This document shows positions 6,340 through 14,694 of a stretch of 15,814 bases of DNA, piece after piece (position 1 is the first letter of the stretch; each line of letters starts with the position of its first letter). This DNA is from Bacteroidota bacterium. GTDB lineage: Bacteria > Bacteroidota > Bacteroidia > Flavobacteriales > Flavobacteriaceae. The notes under the pieces were generated by a model that was not told where the DNA came from, did no database searches, and saw nothing but the letters and a program-made list of their open reading frames with translations. The DNA lies in NCBI GenBank assembly GCA_023427845.1, contig JAEYZX010000187.1, forward strand, positions 1 to 15,814, read 5' to 3'. Position numbers and translations under genes: made by a program.

Positions 6340-8739
6340 TTATCGTTTAACGACCCTTATGGTTTCAACACTGTCGCCATGTGATACTATCACATTGTAG
6401 ACACCCGATGGATAACTTTCGCCAAATTGCAAACCGTCAATTTCGTTTGGCTGAATTTTATAAGATTCCAAAAGTCTTCCCAGTAAATCGTAAACGCTTA
6501 CTTCAGTCATGGCTTTACCGCTGTTTACCAGGTTTAATTTAAATGAATCGGTAAACGGGTTTGGATAAGATTGAATGCCAATTGCCGTACCGGCCGATGC
6601 TGCAATCCTTGCCGAGGATGTGCCGGGTGTTGTGATAAGACATGGAGCACAATATTCACTATACTCACCGGTTGTTTTAACGGCTGCTTGTATGCGGTAG
6701 GTAGTTCCACTCGCGGGCGAAACAACATTTGAAATTTTAAACCATGAGTCGGTACGCTCGATCGTATTTTCTTCAATGACATCGTTATTTGCGTCAAGCA
6801 TTTGTACGAAGATTTTATAACCCTGGATCATGCTTGGCCCTTTTATGAAAATAGGTGAATAATTGGCTGCAAGTACAGTTTCGCATTGTGGTATATAAAT
6901 AGCACTTGAACCAGAAAATAGAGACGGGGTGGAAATTATGCATGAAGGCCCATAGTTTCCAAAATATCCTCCTGCCTCGACAGCAACTTCGACCTGGTAC
7001 GATGTTCCATATTCGTAGCTATTGAGTTTTGTTAATTGAAAGCGTGGAAGGTCAGTAGTGTAATATTGCACTTCATCCGGATCTGAAAGGTTTGTTATTC
7101 GAAATTTATAAGCGGTAACTGCACCTTGGACTGTTTCGGTATTTGTCAGGATCGACGTGTAAATATATTCAAGGACATTTCCGCAATACGATTCTCTGAT
7201 GGATGGGCCAGAATGCGCAAATACGATCGCAAAACGGGTGGAGGACTCAACAGGTACAGGTGAGCTGAACACGAACGGTGAATTTTTGATGTCGTGATAG
7301 GCATACACAGCATTTGAACCTGAGCCGCTGATGAGTTCACGAAGATAATAGATGCGTTGGTCGAACAGACCATCATCTTCCGAAACCGATATTTTTATAT
7401 GATCACCTGCCGGACATTTTATTCCCAAGGGTATCACTTCAGAATTGCTGTACATTCCCGAAAGTGCGCGGCCCTGGATCGTGAGTGGCAACCCGTCAGG
7501 CGATAAACTGTATAGGTTTATCGCGGCATTAGTCGACAAGATTTCGGCGTCATAATTTCTATCAAGCGCTGCCGAAGTCGTGGCATCTTCTGTGTATCCA
7601 ATCAATGTCTGCTTAAACAGTATCGGGCTTTCCGGATCTGCTGGACGATTTTCGATCTGCAGCCATAATCGATGCTTTTCGACCGCACATTGTGAAACCG
7701 TAGCGCTGGTAGTAGTGTCTGATGAGCGGAAAAACTGCGAATTTTGTTCTTCTTCGCTTCCTAATCTCATGCTATTCTTAAATTTCACGGATCCTTCAGA
7801 TAAACCTTTCACAAAAAATGCGGTTCCTGCGGCAATCTTACCGGTCGGACGCTCGGTAGTTATTTCATGGCTGGAGTCAAAAATTATCCCCGTGCCAACT
7901 CCGCCCAACAGATTATAAACAGCATAGTCGTTAAGATTGTAATTAAAAAAGTTCCCTTGCTGTGAAATCGGCAGGTTGTGTGTCCAAAAGTACAATGCAC
8001 CATTCATCGCGCTGTTTTCACTATCGTTGATCAAGCAGTCGGCATCCACAGCGCTTGGATATGGATTTCCGATAAGGTTATAATTTCCCGGACCCGCAAT
8101 AGCAGTGCTAATCGTGCCATTGTGTGGCTCACCTGTAAAATTAGCGTTATAGGTCTGAAATTCAACCTGGTTTTCCGGTCCGCGAACAATGTAACCTTTT
8201 GCCGGCTGCATTTCCGCGCTTCCGTTTAGAATGATTCCCCAGCTATTTGAAGCGGCATCGTACTCCATGTATTTATCCGGGCTGGTATCCGGTGACAACG
8301 CATGCAGGGTTTGATTGCTGACCGGCGATGACCAATAGGTAAAATCATATTCATTAATAGCCTTCGTGCGGCGTTTGTAGGTAATATTCCCAATGTTTTC
8401 TGCATCGCTGATTTGGATCAGCGAAGTATTGTTTTCAAATACTAAAAATCCGTTTGTAATTTGGAATTCGTTTTCGATCCTTAATGTGTGGCCAGATGCG
8501 CCCACTTCTTTAAATGTCACAACAGCGCCATTTTCAATTACTACCGAACAGGCGGATAAATCACCGGTGGAGTCGTAATTTCCTGTAAAAATTGCAACGC
8601 TCTCATTGGTTGGAGGTGCAGGATTCCAATTGGTACCATTCCACGTTGTTGTATTTGAACAATTTGAAGTTTGAGCCTGAGCATCGAAGTTGATAAAAAG
8701 TAGGCAAACAAGAAGTGGGAATTGTGTAATGAATCTCAT
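6340..8739 (-). CDS. Large T9SS type A-sorted secreted protein with fibronectin-like repeats
   Basis: This 799-residue exported protein begins with a signal peptide (about 1-22, ending DAQA before QTSNC). The next ~100 residues (WNGTNWNPAPPTNESVAIF, then VVIENGAVVTF and LRIENEFQI) are a Trp/Asn-rich beta region common at the start of flavobacterial surface proteins. A middle region has the YWSSPV motif seen in many such cargo proteins. Two ~90-residue fibronectin-like repeats follow at about 516-605 and 617-706. Each runs from a Cys near its start (YCGNVL, QCETVL) through a YGTSYQVEVAV / SGTTYRIQAAV strand to a CxI-TTP or CIISTP end. The last 80 residues (720-799) form the type A sorting domain: SYPNPFTDSF, VYDLLGRLLES and PSGVYNVIV. 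No catalytic motif is seen; an adhesive or structural surface role is inferred. A terminator lies behind it. Confidence 0.88.
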   Translation of the reverse strand: MRFITQFPLLVCLLFINFDAQAQTSNCSNTTTWNGTNWNPAPPTNESVAIFTGNYDSTGDLSACSVVIENGAVVTFKEVGASGHTLRIENEFQITNGFLVFENNTSLIQISDAENIGNITYKRRTKAINEYDFTYWSSPVSNQTLHALSPDTSPDKYMEYDAASNSWGIILNGSAEMQPAKGYIVRGPENQVEFQTYNANFTGEPHNGTISTAIAGPGNYNLIGNPYPSAVDADCLINDSENSAMNGALYFWTHNLPISQQGNFFNYNLNDYAVYNLLGGVGTGIIFDSSHEITTERPTGKIAAGTAFFVKGLSEGSVKFKNSMRLGSEEEQNSQFFRSSDTTTSATVSQCAVEKHRLWLQIENRPADPESPILFKQTLIGYTEDATTSAALDRNYDAEILSTNAAINLYSLSPDGLPLTIQGRALSGMYSNSEVIPLGIKCPAGDHIKISVSEDDGLFDQRIYYLRELISGSGSNAVYAYHDIKNSPFVFSSPVPVESSTRFAIVFAHSGPSIRESYCGNVLEYIYTSILTNTETVQGAVTAYKFRITNLSDPDEVQYYTTDLPRFQLTKLNSYEYGTSYQVEVAVEAGGYFGNYGPSCIISTPSLFSGSSAIYIPQCETVLAANYSPIFIKGPSMIQGYKIFVQMLDANNDVIEENTIERTDSWFKISNVVSPASGTTYRIQAAVKTTGEYSEYCAPCLITTPGTSSARIAASAGTAIGIQSYPNPFTDSFKLNLVNSGKAMTEVSVYDLLGRLLESYKIQPNEIDGLQFGESYPSGVYNVIVSHGDSVETIRVVKR

Positions 8740-8824
8740 TTAAATTAATTTAGGGGCGATAAAATTAATAAAAATCCCAGCAGATCAGTTAAAGTACACA
8801 AAAAATCGATGAACTACATAATTC

Positions 8825-8837
8825 TACTATAATAGTA
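8825..8837. repeat. Short perfect palindrome TACTAT-A-ATAGTA
   Basis: Two six-base arms mirror each other around one central A, in the 120-base gap between the first RCC1 gene and the large T9SS cargo gene (both minus strand). It lies 86 bases upstream of the cargo gene start. The centre is too tight for a hairpin and there is no T-run, so it is not a terminator. A dimeric-protein binding site is possible but unproven. The rest of the gap is AT-rich with nothing else clear. Confidence 0.3.
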
Positions 8838-8859
8838 AGATATCACGTACAAAATAAGA

Positions 8860-10251
8860 TTATTGAATGCTGATTTTTTTGCTGAAAGTGGTCTCTGCCG
8901 AAATGACTTTGACGATGTATATGCCACTCTGCAAACTTCTAACCGGGATATCGATTAGGTTTTGATCGGGCAACTTTTGATAGGCAGCAACAGTCTGGCC
9001 TAAAAGATTGATTATGGTAATGGTCATGTTGGGGATGGCGGGTAAATTCGAGATGGTGAAATAGTCGTCAGCAGGATTGGGGCTGATCGTAATCGAAAGC
9101 CGGGATGCAGGAAGAGTTGCAAGTGAACATGGAATGCCAACGGGTGTCGGAACCAATTTCCCTATGGATGTCCCGTCGCCGAGTTGGCCGTAAGCATTTC
9201 CGCCCCAAGACCAGAGTGAAAAATCTTCTGAAATGGCGATCGAATGTAGGTCGCCTCCCACCGCTGAAAGCCAAGTGGTGCCACTCGCGACCTGCAACGG
9301 AATAAACCGGTCGGAGGTAGTGCCATCGCCTATTTGGCCTGCGTTGTTTCGTCCCCAGATCCATAAGGTGTTATCGGATTTCAATCCGTAGGAATGATAG
9401 CGTCCCATCGAAATATAGGCCCAGTCGGAGGCATTCCCGACCTGCATCGGAATTTCAGAAGGATCGTTTGCTGCGGCTCCTGTGCCCAAAGCCCCGAAAG
9501 TGTTTCCACCCCACGACCACAAAGTGTCATCCGACCTAAGTGCCAAAGTTGTAGTATTACCGGTTGCAATTGCAGCCCAATTCGTTGCTGCGCCGGATGG
9601 TGTCGGATGTAAGGTAGTTCCTGTAATTTGGCCGTTACCCAGCGCGGCATTGTTATGATCGCCCCAGCCCCACAGTGTTCCGTTCGTTTTTACTGCGAGT
9701 CCAAAATTAGCACCGGCCGCTATGGCGATCCAGTCGGCATCCGTGCCAACATGTACGGGAACATTTTGATTAAGTGCGCTGATCCCGATTCCCAGTTGAT
9801 TTGATCCCGTTTCGCCCCAGCCCCATATTTCACCATTGGATTTAAGTGCCAGCGTAAATTTTGTCCCAAGTGAAACGCTGTGCCAATTGGTGTCGGTTCC
9901 TATCTGCAGCGGAGTGTTTCGGTTCGTAAATGTGCCGTCACCGAGCTGCCCGGAATCATTTTGCCCCCACGACCAAAGCGTACCGTCGTTCTTTATCGCT
10001 ATTGTATGATAGTCACCCGAATCCACGAAAGCCCAGTCGTTCCCTGATCCAATCTGAACCGGAGATGTGCGGTCTATATTCGATCCATCGCCCAGCTGCC
10101 CAAAATTATTCCGTCCCCAGGCCCATAAAGTCCCATCGGTTTGTATTGCCACATTGTGAAACCATCCGCTTGAAACCTTTGTCCAACATTGGGCTTCGGC
10201 CAGGTGCGTGCAGAACAGGACAACCATAATTAAAACGAATATTTTCTTCAT
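8860..10251 (-). CDS. RCC1-type seven-repeat beta-propeller, T9SS type A-sorted
   Basis: This 463-residue secreted protein starts at ATG 10249-10251, which gives the signal peptide MKKIFVLIMVVLFCTHLAEA before QCWTKVSSG. The frame runs on to 10320, but the extra 23 residues are not signal-like. The body holds seven RCC1-type repeats of about 50 residues. Each contains a LWxWGxNxxGQLGDG-like core (for example LWAWGRNNFGQLGDG, LWSWGQNDSGQLGDG, LWIWGRNNAGQIGDG), and repeats 3-5 are more degenerate. Seven units imply one closed seven-bladed propeller. Residues 389-463 form the type A sorting domain (ISPNPADDYF, IINLLGQTV, QSGIYIVKV). RCC1 folds usually bind proteins, and nothing here indicates an enzyme. 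Its paralogue is at 13244-14596, with a histidine kinase gene between the two on the other strand. A perfect inverted repeat sits just upstream of the start. Confidence 0.9.
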   Translation of the reverse strand: MKKIFVLIMVVLFCTHLAEAQCWTKVSSGWFHNVAIQTDGTLWAWGRNNFGQLGDGSNIDRTSPVQIGSGNDWAFVDSGDYHTIAIKNDGTLWSWGQNDSGQLGDGTFTNRNTPLQIGTDTNWHSVSLGTKFTLALKSNGEIWGWGETGSNQLGIGISALNQNVPVHVGTDADWIAIAAGANFGLAVKTNGTLWGWGDHNNAALGNGQITGTTLHPTPSGAATNWAAIATGNTTTLALRSDDTLWSWGGNTFGALGTGAAANDPSEIPMQVGNASDWAYISMGRYHSYGLKSDNTLWIWGRNNAGQIGDGTTSDRFIPLQVASGTTWLSAVGGDLHSIAISEDFSLWSWGGNAYGQLGDGTSIGKLVPTPVGIPCSLATLPASRLSITISPNPADDYFTISNLPAIPNMTITIINLLGQTVAAYQKLPDQNLIDIPVRSLQSGIYIVKVISAETTFSKKISIQ

Positions 10252-10260
10252 CGGGCAAAT

Positions 10261-10280
10261 TTTTGCTAAAAGTAGCAAAA
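10261..10280 (-). promoter_or_regulatory. Inverted repeat in the leader of the first RCC1 gene
   Basis: A perfect 8-bp inverted repeat (TTTTGCTA and TAGCAAAA around a 4-base centre) ends nine bases before the ATG of the RCC1 gene. In the mRNA it could form a small hairpin next to the ribosome entry site; as DNA it could be an operator. The rest of the 176-base gap up to the kinase gene is AT-rich. Confidence 0.4.
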
Positions 10281-10389
10281 TAATAATAGGGTAAAATTTT
10301 TTCGAATCGTTAGCGGGCATTATAATGCTTTCAAACGGCGTTTTATTTTTTTACCGTAAAAGATTAAATTCTGCCTCTAATTACTATTT

Positions 10390-10405
10390 TAGCTTTATAG
10401 CTTTG
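10390..10405 (+). promoter_or_regulatory. Candidate -7 element of the PAS kinase gene
   Basis: Two adjacent octamers, TAGCTTTA (10390-10397) and TAGCTTTG (10398-10405), read as a tandem repeat; the second matches the Bacteroidota -7 consensus TAnnTTTG exactly. It lies 22 bases before the kinase ATG, which would give a short leader. I see no TTTG at the right -33 distance, so the call is tentative. Confidence 0.4.
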
Positions 10406-10427
10406 AAAAGGAATTTATTACTGTTGT

Positions 10428-13196
10428 ATGGATTTGAAACATTCATTACCCCCTGATTTTAAAACATTTAATGCACTTCCCGGCGCAAGCGGACTAATAT
10501 TGCCCGATGCGCCGCACTATACGGTTGTTGCTTCGACCGATGAATTTGCAACTTTCGCGGGCGTTGCTAAGGATGTTCTTATTGGCAGCGGCCTATTCAC
10601 GTATTTCCCCGATAATCCAGATGCCCCGAATGTTTCGAATGATGTACGGAATTCACTTGCGAAATGCATTTCCGAAAAAATGAAGAATCAGATTGACGTT
10701 CAGCGCTACGACATTGGCCAGCCCGACGGCACTTTCGTCGAAATGTACTGGACGGTTATCCATACCCCGGTTTTGGATGATGCCGGCGAAATTAGGTATA
10801 TCATCCATACGGCTATCGATGTGACCCACAAGGTGCAGTCCGATAAAAAGGACGAACGAATCAAATCGCTTGAATCGGTGCATAACCTTTTTATGCAATC
10901 TGCCGTCGCGTTCCATATTTTTAAAGGCCCGGAGCTGACCATTGCGCTTGCAAACGATCCGTCGCTAAAATTGTGGGGAAAGGACAAGACTATAATTGGA
11001 AAACCCCTGAGCGAAGCACTTCCGGAACTAATTGATCAGGGCTTTCACCATCTGCTGCTCGATGTCCTGCTCACAGGAAAGTTGTATCAGTCAACCGACG
11101 CGCCTTTTGTCATCAACCGGAACGGATTCAGTGAGAAATTGTATCTGAATTTAGTCCTCCAGCCGTATCTGGAACCCGGATATTCAAATGCCACCGGTGT
11201 GATAGCAATCATCAATGATGTCACGACACTGCATACCGACCGCATGCTGCTCTCAGCAAAAGAGAAAAGCCTTGAGCTGGCGGTTGAAATAGGCGGCCTC
11301 GGAGTCTTCAGCATCGACCTTCGAAACAACATTGTAAGTTTTTCATCGCAAATCATGGAATGGCTCGGCGTTAACGTAACGAACCTTCCATTGGGTGAAA
11401 TGCTGAAAACGGTCCATCAGGATGATTATTCTGTTTTGCTCAGCGCATTTTCGGAAATCTCGACCAGTCAGGAGAACAGGAGGCATAATATCACTTTCAG
11501 AGTCACAAATCCGGGTACGGGCGAATTGCATTACCTGAGATCTATCGGACAGCTGCACGATGAAAACGGCGAATCCCCGGTGCTGACAGGAATCATTCAA
11601 GACATCACTTCAAGTGTAAAATCAAGGATAGCACTTGAACAAAGCGCTCACAAGTTGAAGAGTTTTATTGATAGTGCGCCGTTTCCGATTGGAGTTTATG
11701 TCGGAAAAGAAATGCGGATCGAAATGGCGAACCAGGCGATATTAAACGCATGGGGACGCGATGCTTCGGTACTCGGAAAAACCTATGCTGAAGCCCTGCC
11801 GGAATTAGAGGGCCAGGATATTTACGAACAGCTTGAAAATGTTTTTACAACAGGAATCGCTTTTCACACTAAAAACAGGGCAGTCGATTTGGAAGTTGGC
11901 GGAAAATTGCAAACCTTCTATTTCAATTACAGTTTCACGCCGCTATTCGATGCCGACGGATCGGTATATGGCGTTATGAACACCGCAGCCGATGTTACCG
12001 ACCTTAATGTCGCACAAATGGCACTACGCGAAAGCGAACGGAATTTCAGGATGATGATATTGCAGTCGCCTGTCGCAATGTGCCTTTTACGTGGGCCACA
12101 ATATATTGTTGAGGTTGCGAATGAAGCAATGATCGAGCTTTGGGGGAAAGACAGAAGTGAAGTTATGTATCGTCCGCTTTTTTATGGGCTTCCCGATGCT
12201 CAAAATCAGGGCATCGAACAGCTTCTGTGGAACGTTTACAATACCGGCGAAACTTTTAAGGCGAACGAAATGGCAATCAATCTTATTCGTTCAGGGAAAG
12301 ATGAAATGGTATATGTAAATTTCGTTTATGAACCGTATCGCGATGGAAATGGAAACATTTGGGGCATCATGGCGATCGCGATCGATGTAACGGCGCAAGT
12401 TCTCGCAAGGCATCAAATTGAGGCGGTGGTAAAAGAAAGGACGCGGGAGCTGGAGCAGACAAACGATCGCCTTAAGAAATCGAATGCCGAATTGGAGCAG
12501 TTCGCATACATTGCCTCTCATGACCTGCAGGAACCTTTGCGAAAGATAACGATGTTTACCGGATTGCTGAACGGCAGCATCTCAGATCCATCAGAGCAGT
12601 CCAAACGGCATATGGAGAAAATTGGCGCATCGGCACAACGCATGTCTAAACTTGTGGCCGATATTCTGAACTATTCGCAGTTTTCCCAAAAAAATGATGC
12701 GTTCGTCACCACAGATCTTCAGGGCATATATACCGATGTAATAGCCGATTTCGATTTTCTGCTCGACGAAAAAAACGCAAAAATCTCCGTTTCAGATTTA
12801 CCGGTGATTGATGCCATCCCGCTCCAAATGGCGCAGTTGTTCCACAATCTGATCAGCAATTCGCTGAAATACAGCCGCGCCAACGTTTCACCTGAAATTC
12901 AGATTTCCGGCCGGCCGGTCAATCAGCAGCAATTGCAGAATCTAGGGTTGCAGGGTCCCGCAAGTGCCTACCACAGCATTTCGTTTAAGGATAACGGAAT
13001 TGGATTCTCACCACAATATGCCGAGAAGATATTTAGCATTTTTCAGCGGTTGCATGGACGCGGACAGTATGAAGGCACCGGTATCGGCCTTGCAATGTGC
13101 CGAAAAATCGCCGAAAACCACGGCGGGAAAATTTATGCGCAATCGCATGAAGGTGAAGGAGCCGAGTTTGTGGTCGTATTTCCGGTCAATCATTAA
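10428..13196 (+). CDS. Cytoplasmic histidine kinase with five PAS domains
   Basis: This 922-residue protein has no membrane segment. Order of parts: PAS1 about 20-133 (RYDIGQPDGTF, IIHTAIDVT), PAS2 150-268, PAS3 280-396 (GVFSIDLRNN, GIIQDITS), PAS4 405-525 and PAS5 536-655. A coiled segment follows at 656-690. HisKA carries phospho-acceptor His698 (FAYIASHDLQEPLRKI). The HATPase domain (about 795-920) has its N box at N807 (FHNLISNSLKYS), G1 box D855-G859 (DNGIGF), F box IFSIFQRL and G2 box GTGIGLA (883-889). PAS2, PAS4 and PAS5 share a WG[KR]D core (183-186, 442-445, 572-575) followed by a similar LP segment, so they look like tandem duplicates. There is no receiver domain, so the partner must be a separate protein. 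Two receiver proteins are encoded in this window but not next to it. The signal is presumably intracellular. A pair of T9SS RCC1 genes flank it on the opposite strand. Confidence 0.93.
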   Translation: MDLKHSLPPDFKTFNALPGASGLILPDAPHYTVVASTDEFATFAGVAKDVLIGSGLFTYFPDNPDAPNVSNDVRNSLAKCISEKMKNQIDVQRYDIGQPDGTFVEMYWTVIHTPVLDDAGEIRYIIHTAIDVTHKVQSDKKDERIKSLESVHNLFMQSAVAFHIFKGPELTIALANDPSLKLWGKDKTIIGKPLSEALPELIDQGFHHLLLDVLLTGKLYQSTDAPFVINRNGFSEKLYLNLVLQPYLEPGYSNATGVIAIINDVTTLHTDRMLLSAKEKSLELAVEIGGLGVFSIDLRNNIVSFSSQIMEWLGVNVTNLPLGEMLKTVHQDDYSVLLSAFSEISTSQENRRHNITFRVTNPGTGELHYLRSIGQLHDENGESPVLTGIIQDITSSVKSRIALEQSAHKLKSFIDSAPFPIGVYVGKEMRIEMANQAILNAWGRDASVLGKTYAEALPELEGQDIYEQLENVFTTGIAFHTKNRAVDLEVGGKLQTFYFNYSFTPLFDADGSVYGVMNTAADVTDLNVAQMALRESERNFRMMILQSPVAMCLLRGPQYIVEVANEAMIELWGKDRSEVMYRPLFYGLPDAQNQGIEQLLWNVYNTGETFKANEMAINLIRSGKDEMVYVNFVYEPYRDGNGNIWGIMAIAIDVTAQVLARHQIEAVVKERTRELEQTNDRLKKSNAELEQFAYIASHDLQEPLRKITMFTGLLNGSISDPSEQSKRHMEKIGASAQRMSKLVADILNYSQFSQKNDAFVTTDLQGIYTDVIADFDFLLDEKNAKISVSDLPVIDAIPLQMAQLFHNLISNSLKYSRANVSPEIQISGRPVNQQQLQNLGLQGPASAYHSISFKDNGIGFSPQYAEKIFSIFQRLHGRGQYEGTGIGLAMCRKIAENHGGKIYAQSHEGEGAEFVVVFPVNH

Positions 13197-13234
13197 TTTG
13201 GAAAAAAACCTCTTCACTCAAATTGTCTTCCAAA
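13197..13234. terminator. Weak inverted repeat between converging genes
   Basis: TTTGGAA (13197-13203) pairs with TTCCAAA (13228-13234) across a 24-base loop. It starts right after the kinase stop and lies before the stop of the second RCC1 gene. No strong T-run follows on either strand, so it is at best a poor terminator. Confidence 0.3.
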
Positions 13235-13243
13235 CTTAAATTG

Positions 13244-14596
13244 CTATTCTTTCATGAATTTGACTTTATTGATTTTTCCGTCAGCGAATTCGAAAACAGC
13301 AATATAAACGCCTTTTGCAAGCTCGGAAACATCAATCCGATTTGTATTGATTTTACCCGAGTTGACCTTTTGACCAAGCATGTTTATAATTTCATACCGC
13401 GCCAAATCAGAATTAACTGAGAACTGCAAAACACTTTGTGCAGGGTTCGGATAAACAGATACTGCATTGGCAGCGAAATCATCAGTAGCAAGGGCGCATC
13501 CGATTATCATGGTTGGTGTGGGAGTTGAATTTGTAGTGCCGTCGCCAAGCCATCCACCGTTATAACCCCATGCCCAAAGTGAATTGTCTTCCTTGATCGC
13601 GTGCGATGTGCTGTAGCCCGCCGAAACGCTTTTCCAGTCGTTGTCACTTCCTACCTGAACCGGAACCGAACTGTTTGGAATCATCATCACGCCGTCAATC
13701 CACCCGTAACTTCCCCATTGCCATAAGGTTCCATCCATCTTTATGCCGATAACGTGGAATTCTCCGGCCGATATGTCTTTCCAATGATCGTTGCCGATTT
13801 GCACGGGTGAGAAACGGTTTATTGTAGTCCCGTCGCCAAGCCTTCCATTTTCATTGGATCCCCATGCCCAAAGCGTCCCATCGGTTTTTAATGCCATAGT
13901 GTGATTACCGCGGGCTGTCGAGATTTTAAGCCAGTCATTGTCGGTTCCGATTTGTGTGAACGAAATTACTGCACCGTTGTGTCCGACACCCACCGCACCG
14001 TCAAGATTACGGCCTCGGCCCCAAAGTGTCCCATCGGTTTTTATCCCGAAAGTCCGAAAAAAACCCGCGTAAACCTTATCCCAGTCGGTGTCGGGGCTGA
14101 TTTGTATAGGTAATGTAAAATAGGGGGTGGCCGAATTAACTAATTCCTGCCCGGCAGTATTTCCCCAACCCCAAAGCGTGCCATCCGACCGCAGGCCTAC
14201 CGAATGTAGGTTTCCTCCTGAGATTGCAATCCAATCCGTAACGGTGCCAACCTGTACCGGCGACGGACTATCGATTATTGTGCCATCGCCCAATTGTCCG
14301 ATTGAGTTGTTTCCCCAGGCCCAGGCTGTTCCATCGTGATGAAGCGCCACGGTATGCATCCTCGCGTGGCTTACATCGGCCCATGAACCTGCATTGATTA
14401 TTGGCACAGGCGAATTTTGAGCGACAAATGTACCGTTACCTAACTGGCCCCATTGGTTGAAACCCCATGTGTAAATTCCGCCGTCTTCAAGAAATGCGGT
14501 TACGGAATAATTTGCGGTAGTGACCCTTTCGACGCATTGCTGCGAATAAATTAAAGAACCTGTTAAAAATAAGACAGAGAGTAGAAATTTCTTCAT
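13244..14596 (-). CDS. RCC1-type beta-propeller, T9SS type A-sorted (paralogue)
   Basis: This 450-residue secreted protein has a signal peptide (MKKFLLSVLFLTGSLIYSQ) followed by seven RCC1-type units. Clear cores are IYTWGFNQWGQLGNG, AWAWGNNSIGQLGDG, LWAWGSNENGRLGDG and LWAWGYNGGWLGDG. Units 3, 4 and 6 (LWGWGNTAGQE, LWGRGRNLDGAVG, LWQWGSYGWIDG) have lost parts of the motif. Residues 379-450 form a type A sorting domain (VYPNPAQSVL, IINMLGQKV, AKGVYIAVF). The order of units, the repeat sequence and even short DNA stretches match the protein at 8860-10251, so the two arose by duplication. It lies 98 bases downstream of the SRAP gene on the same strand with no clear terminator between. The role is probably protein binding at or beyond the cell surface; the partner is unknown. 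Confidence 0.9.
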   Translation of the reverse strand: MKKFLLSVLFLTGSLIYSQQCVERVTTANYSVTAFLEDGGIYTWGFNQWGQLGNGTFVAQNSPVPIINAGSWADVSHARMHTVALHHDGTAWAWGNNSIGQLGDGTIIDSPSPVQVGTVTDWIAISGGNLHSVGLRSDGTLWGWGNTAGQELVNSATPYFTLPIQISPDTDWDKVYAGFFRTFGIKTDGTLWGRGRNLDGAVGVGHNGAVISFTQIGTDNDWLKISTARGNHTMALKTDGTLWAWGSNENGRLGDGTTINRFSPVQIGNDHWKDISAGEFHVIGIKMDGTLWQWGSYGWIDGVMMIPNSSVPVQVGSDNDWKSVSAGYSTSHAIKEDNSLWAWGYNGGWLGDGTTNSTPTPTMIIGCALATDDFAANAVSVYPNPAQSVLQFSVNSDLARYEIINMLGQKVNSGKINTNRIDVSELAKGVYIAVFEFADGKINKVKFMKE

Positions 14597-14694
14597 ATAA
14601 GTTAAGATATTGAGTTATTTTTCTTGGGAGTTCAGTCAATACTGCAATATAGTAAATTCTTTAACTTATTTTTCAGAAAGTCCAAAAGCAAGCA

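Noticed and set aside
8741..8752. 12-base palindrome TAAATTAATTTA before the large T9SS gene start
   Set aside because: It consists only of A and T right before a start codon, where AT-rich leaders are normal in Bacteroidota; chance is the simplest explanation.
10428..13196. Hybrid kinase with a built-in receiver domain
   Set aside because: The frame ends right after the HATPase domain; no DD/D/K receiver pattern is present.
14127..14339. Plus-strand open frames opposite the second RCC1 gene (also 13901-14113)
   Set aside because: They are byproducts of the repetitive RCC1 coding sequence, with Cys/Pro-rich low-quality translations and no start context.
13500..14500. Regularly spaced similar DNA segments resembling a repeat array (also 9100-10200)
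   Set aside because: They are imperfect, about 150 bases apart and in frame with the RCC1 protein repeats; there are no identical repeats with unique spacers, so this is not CRISPR.
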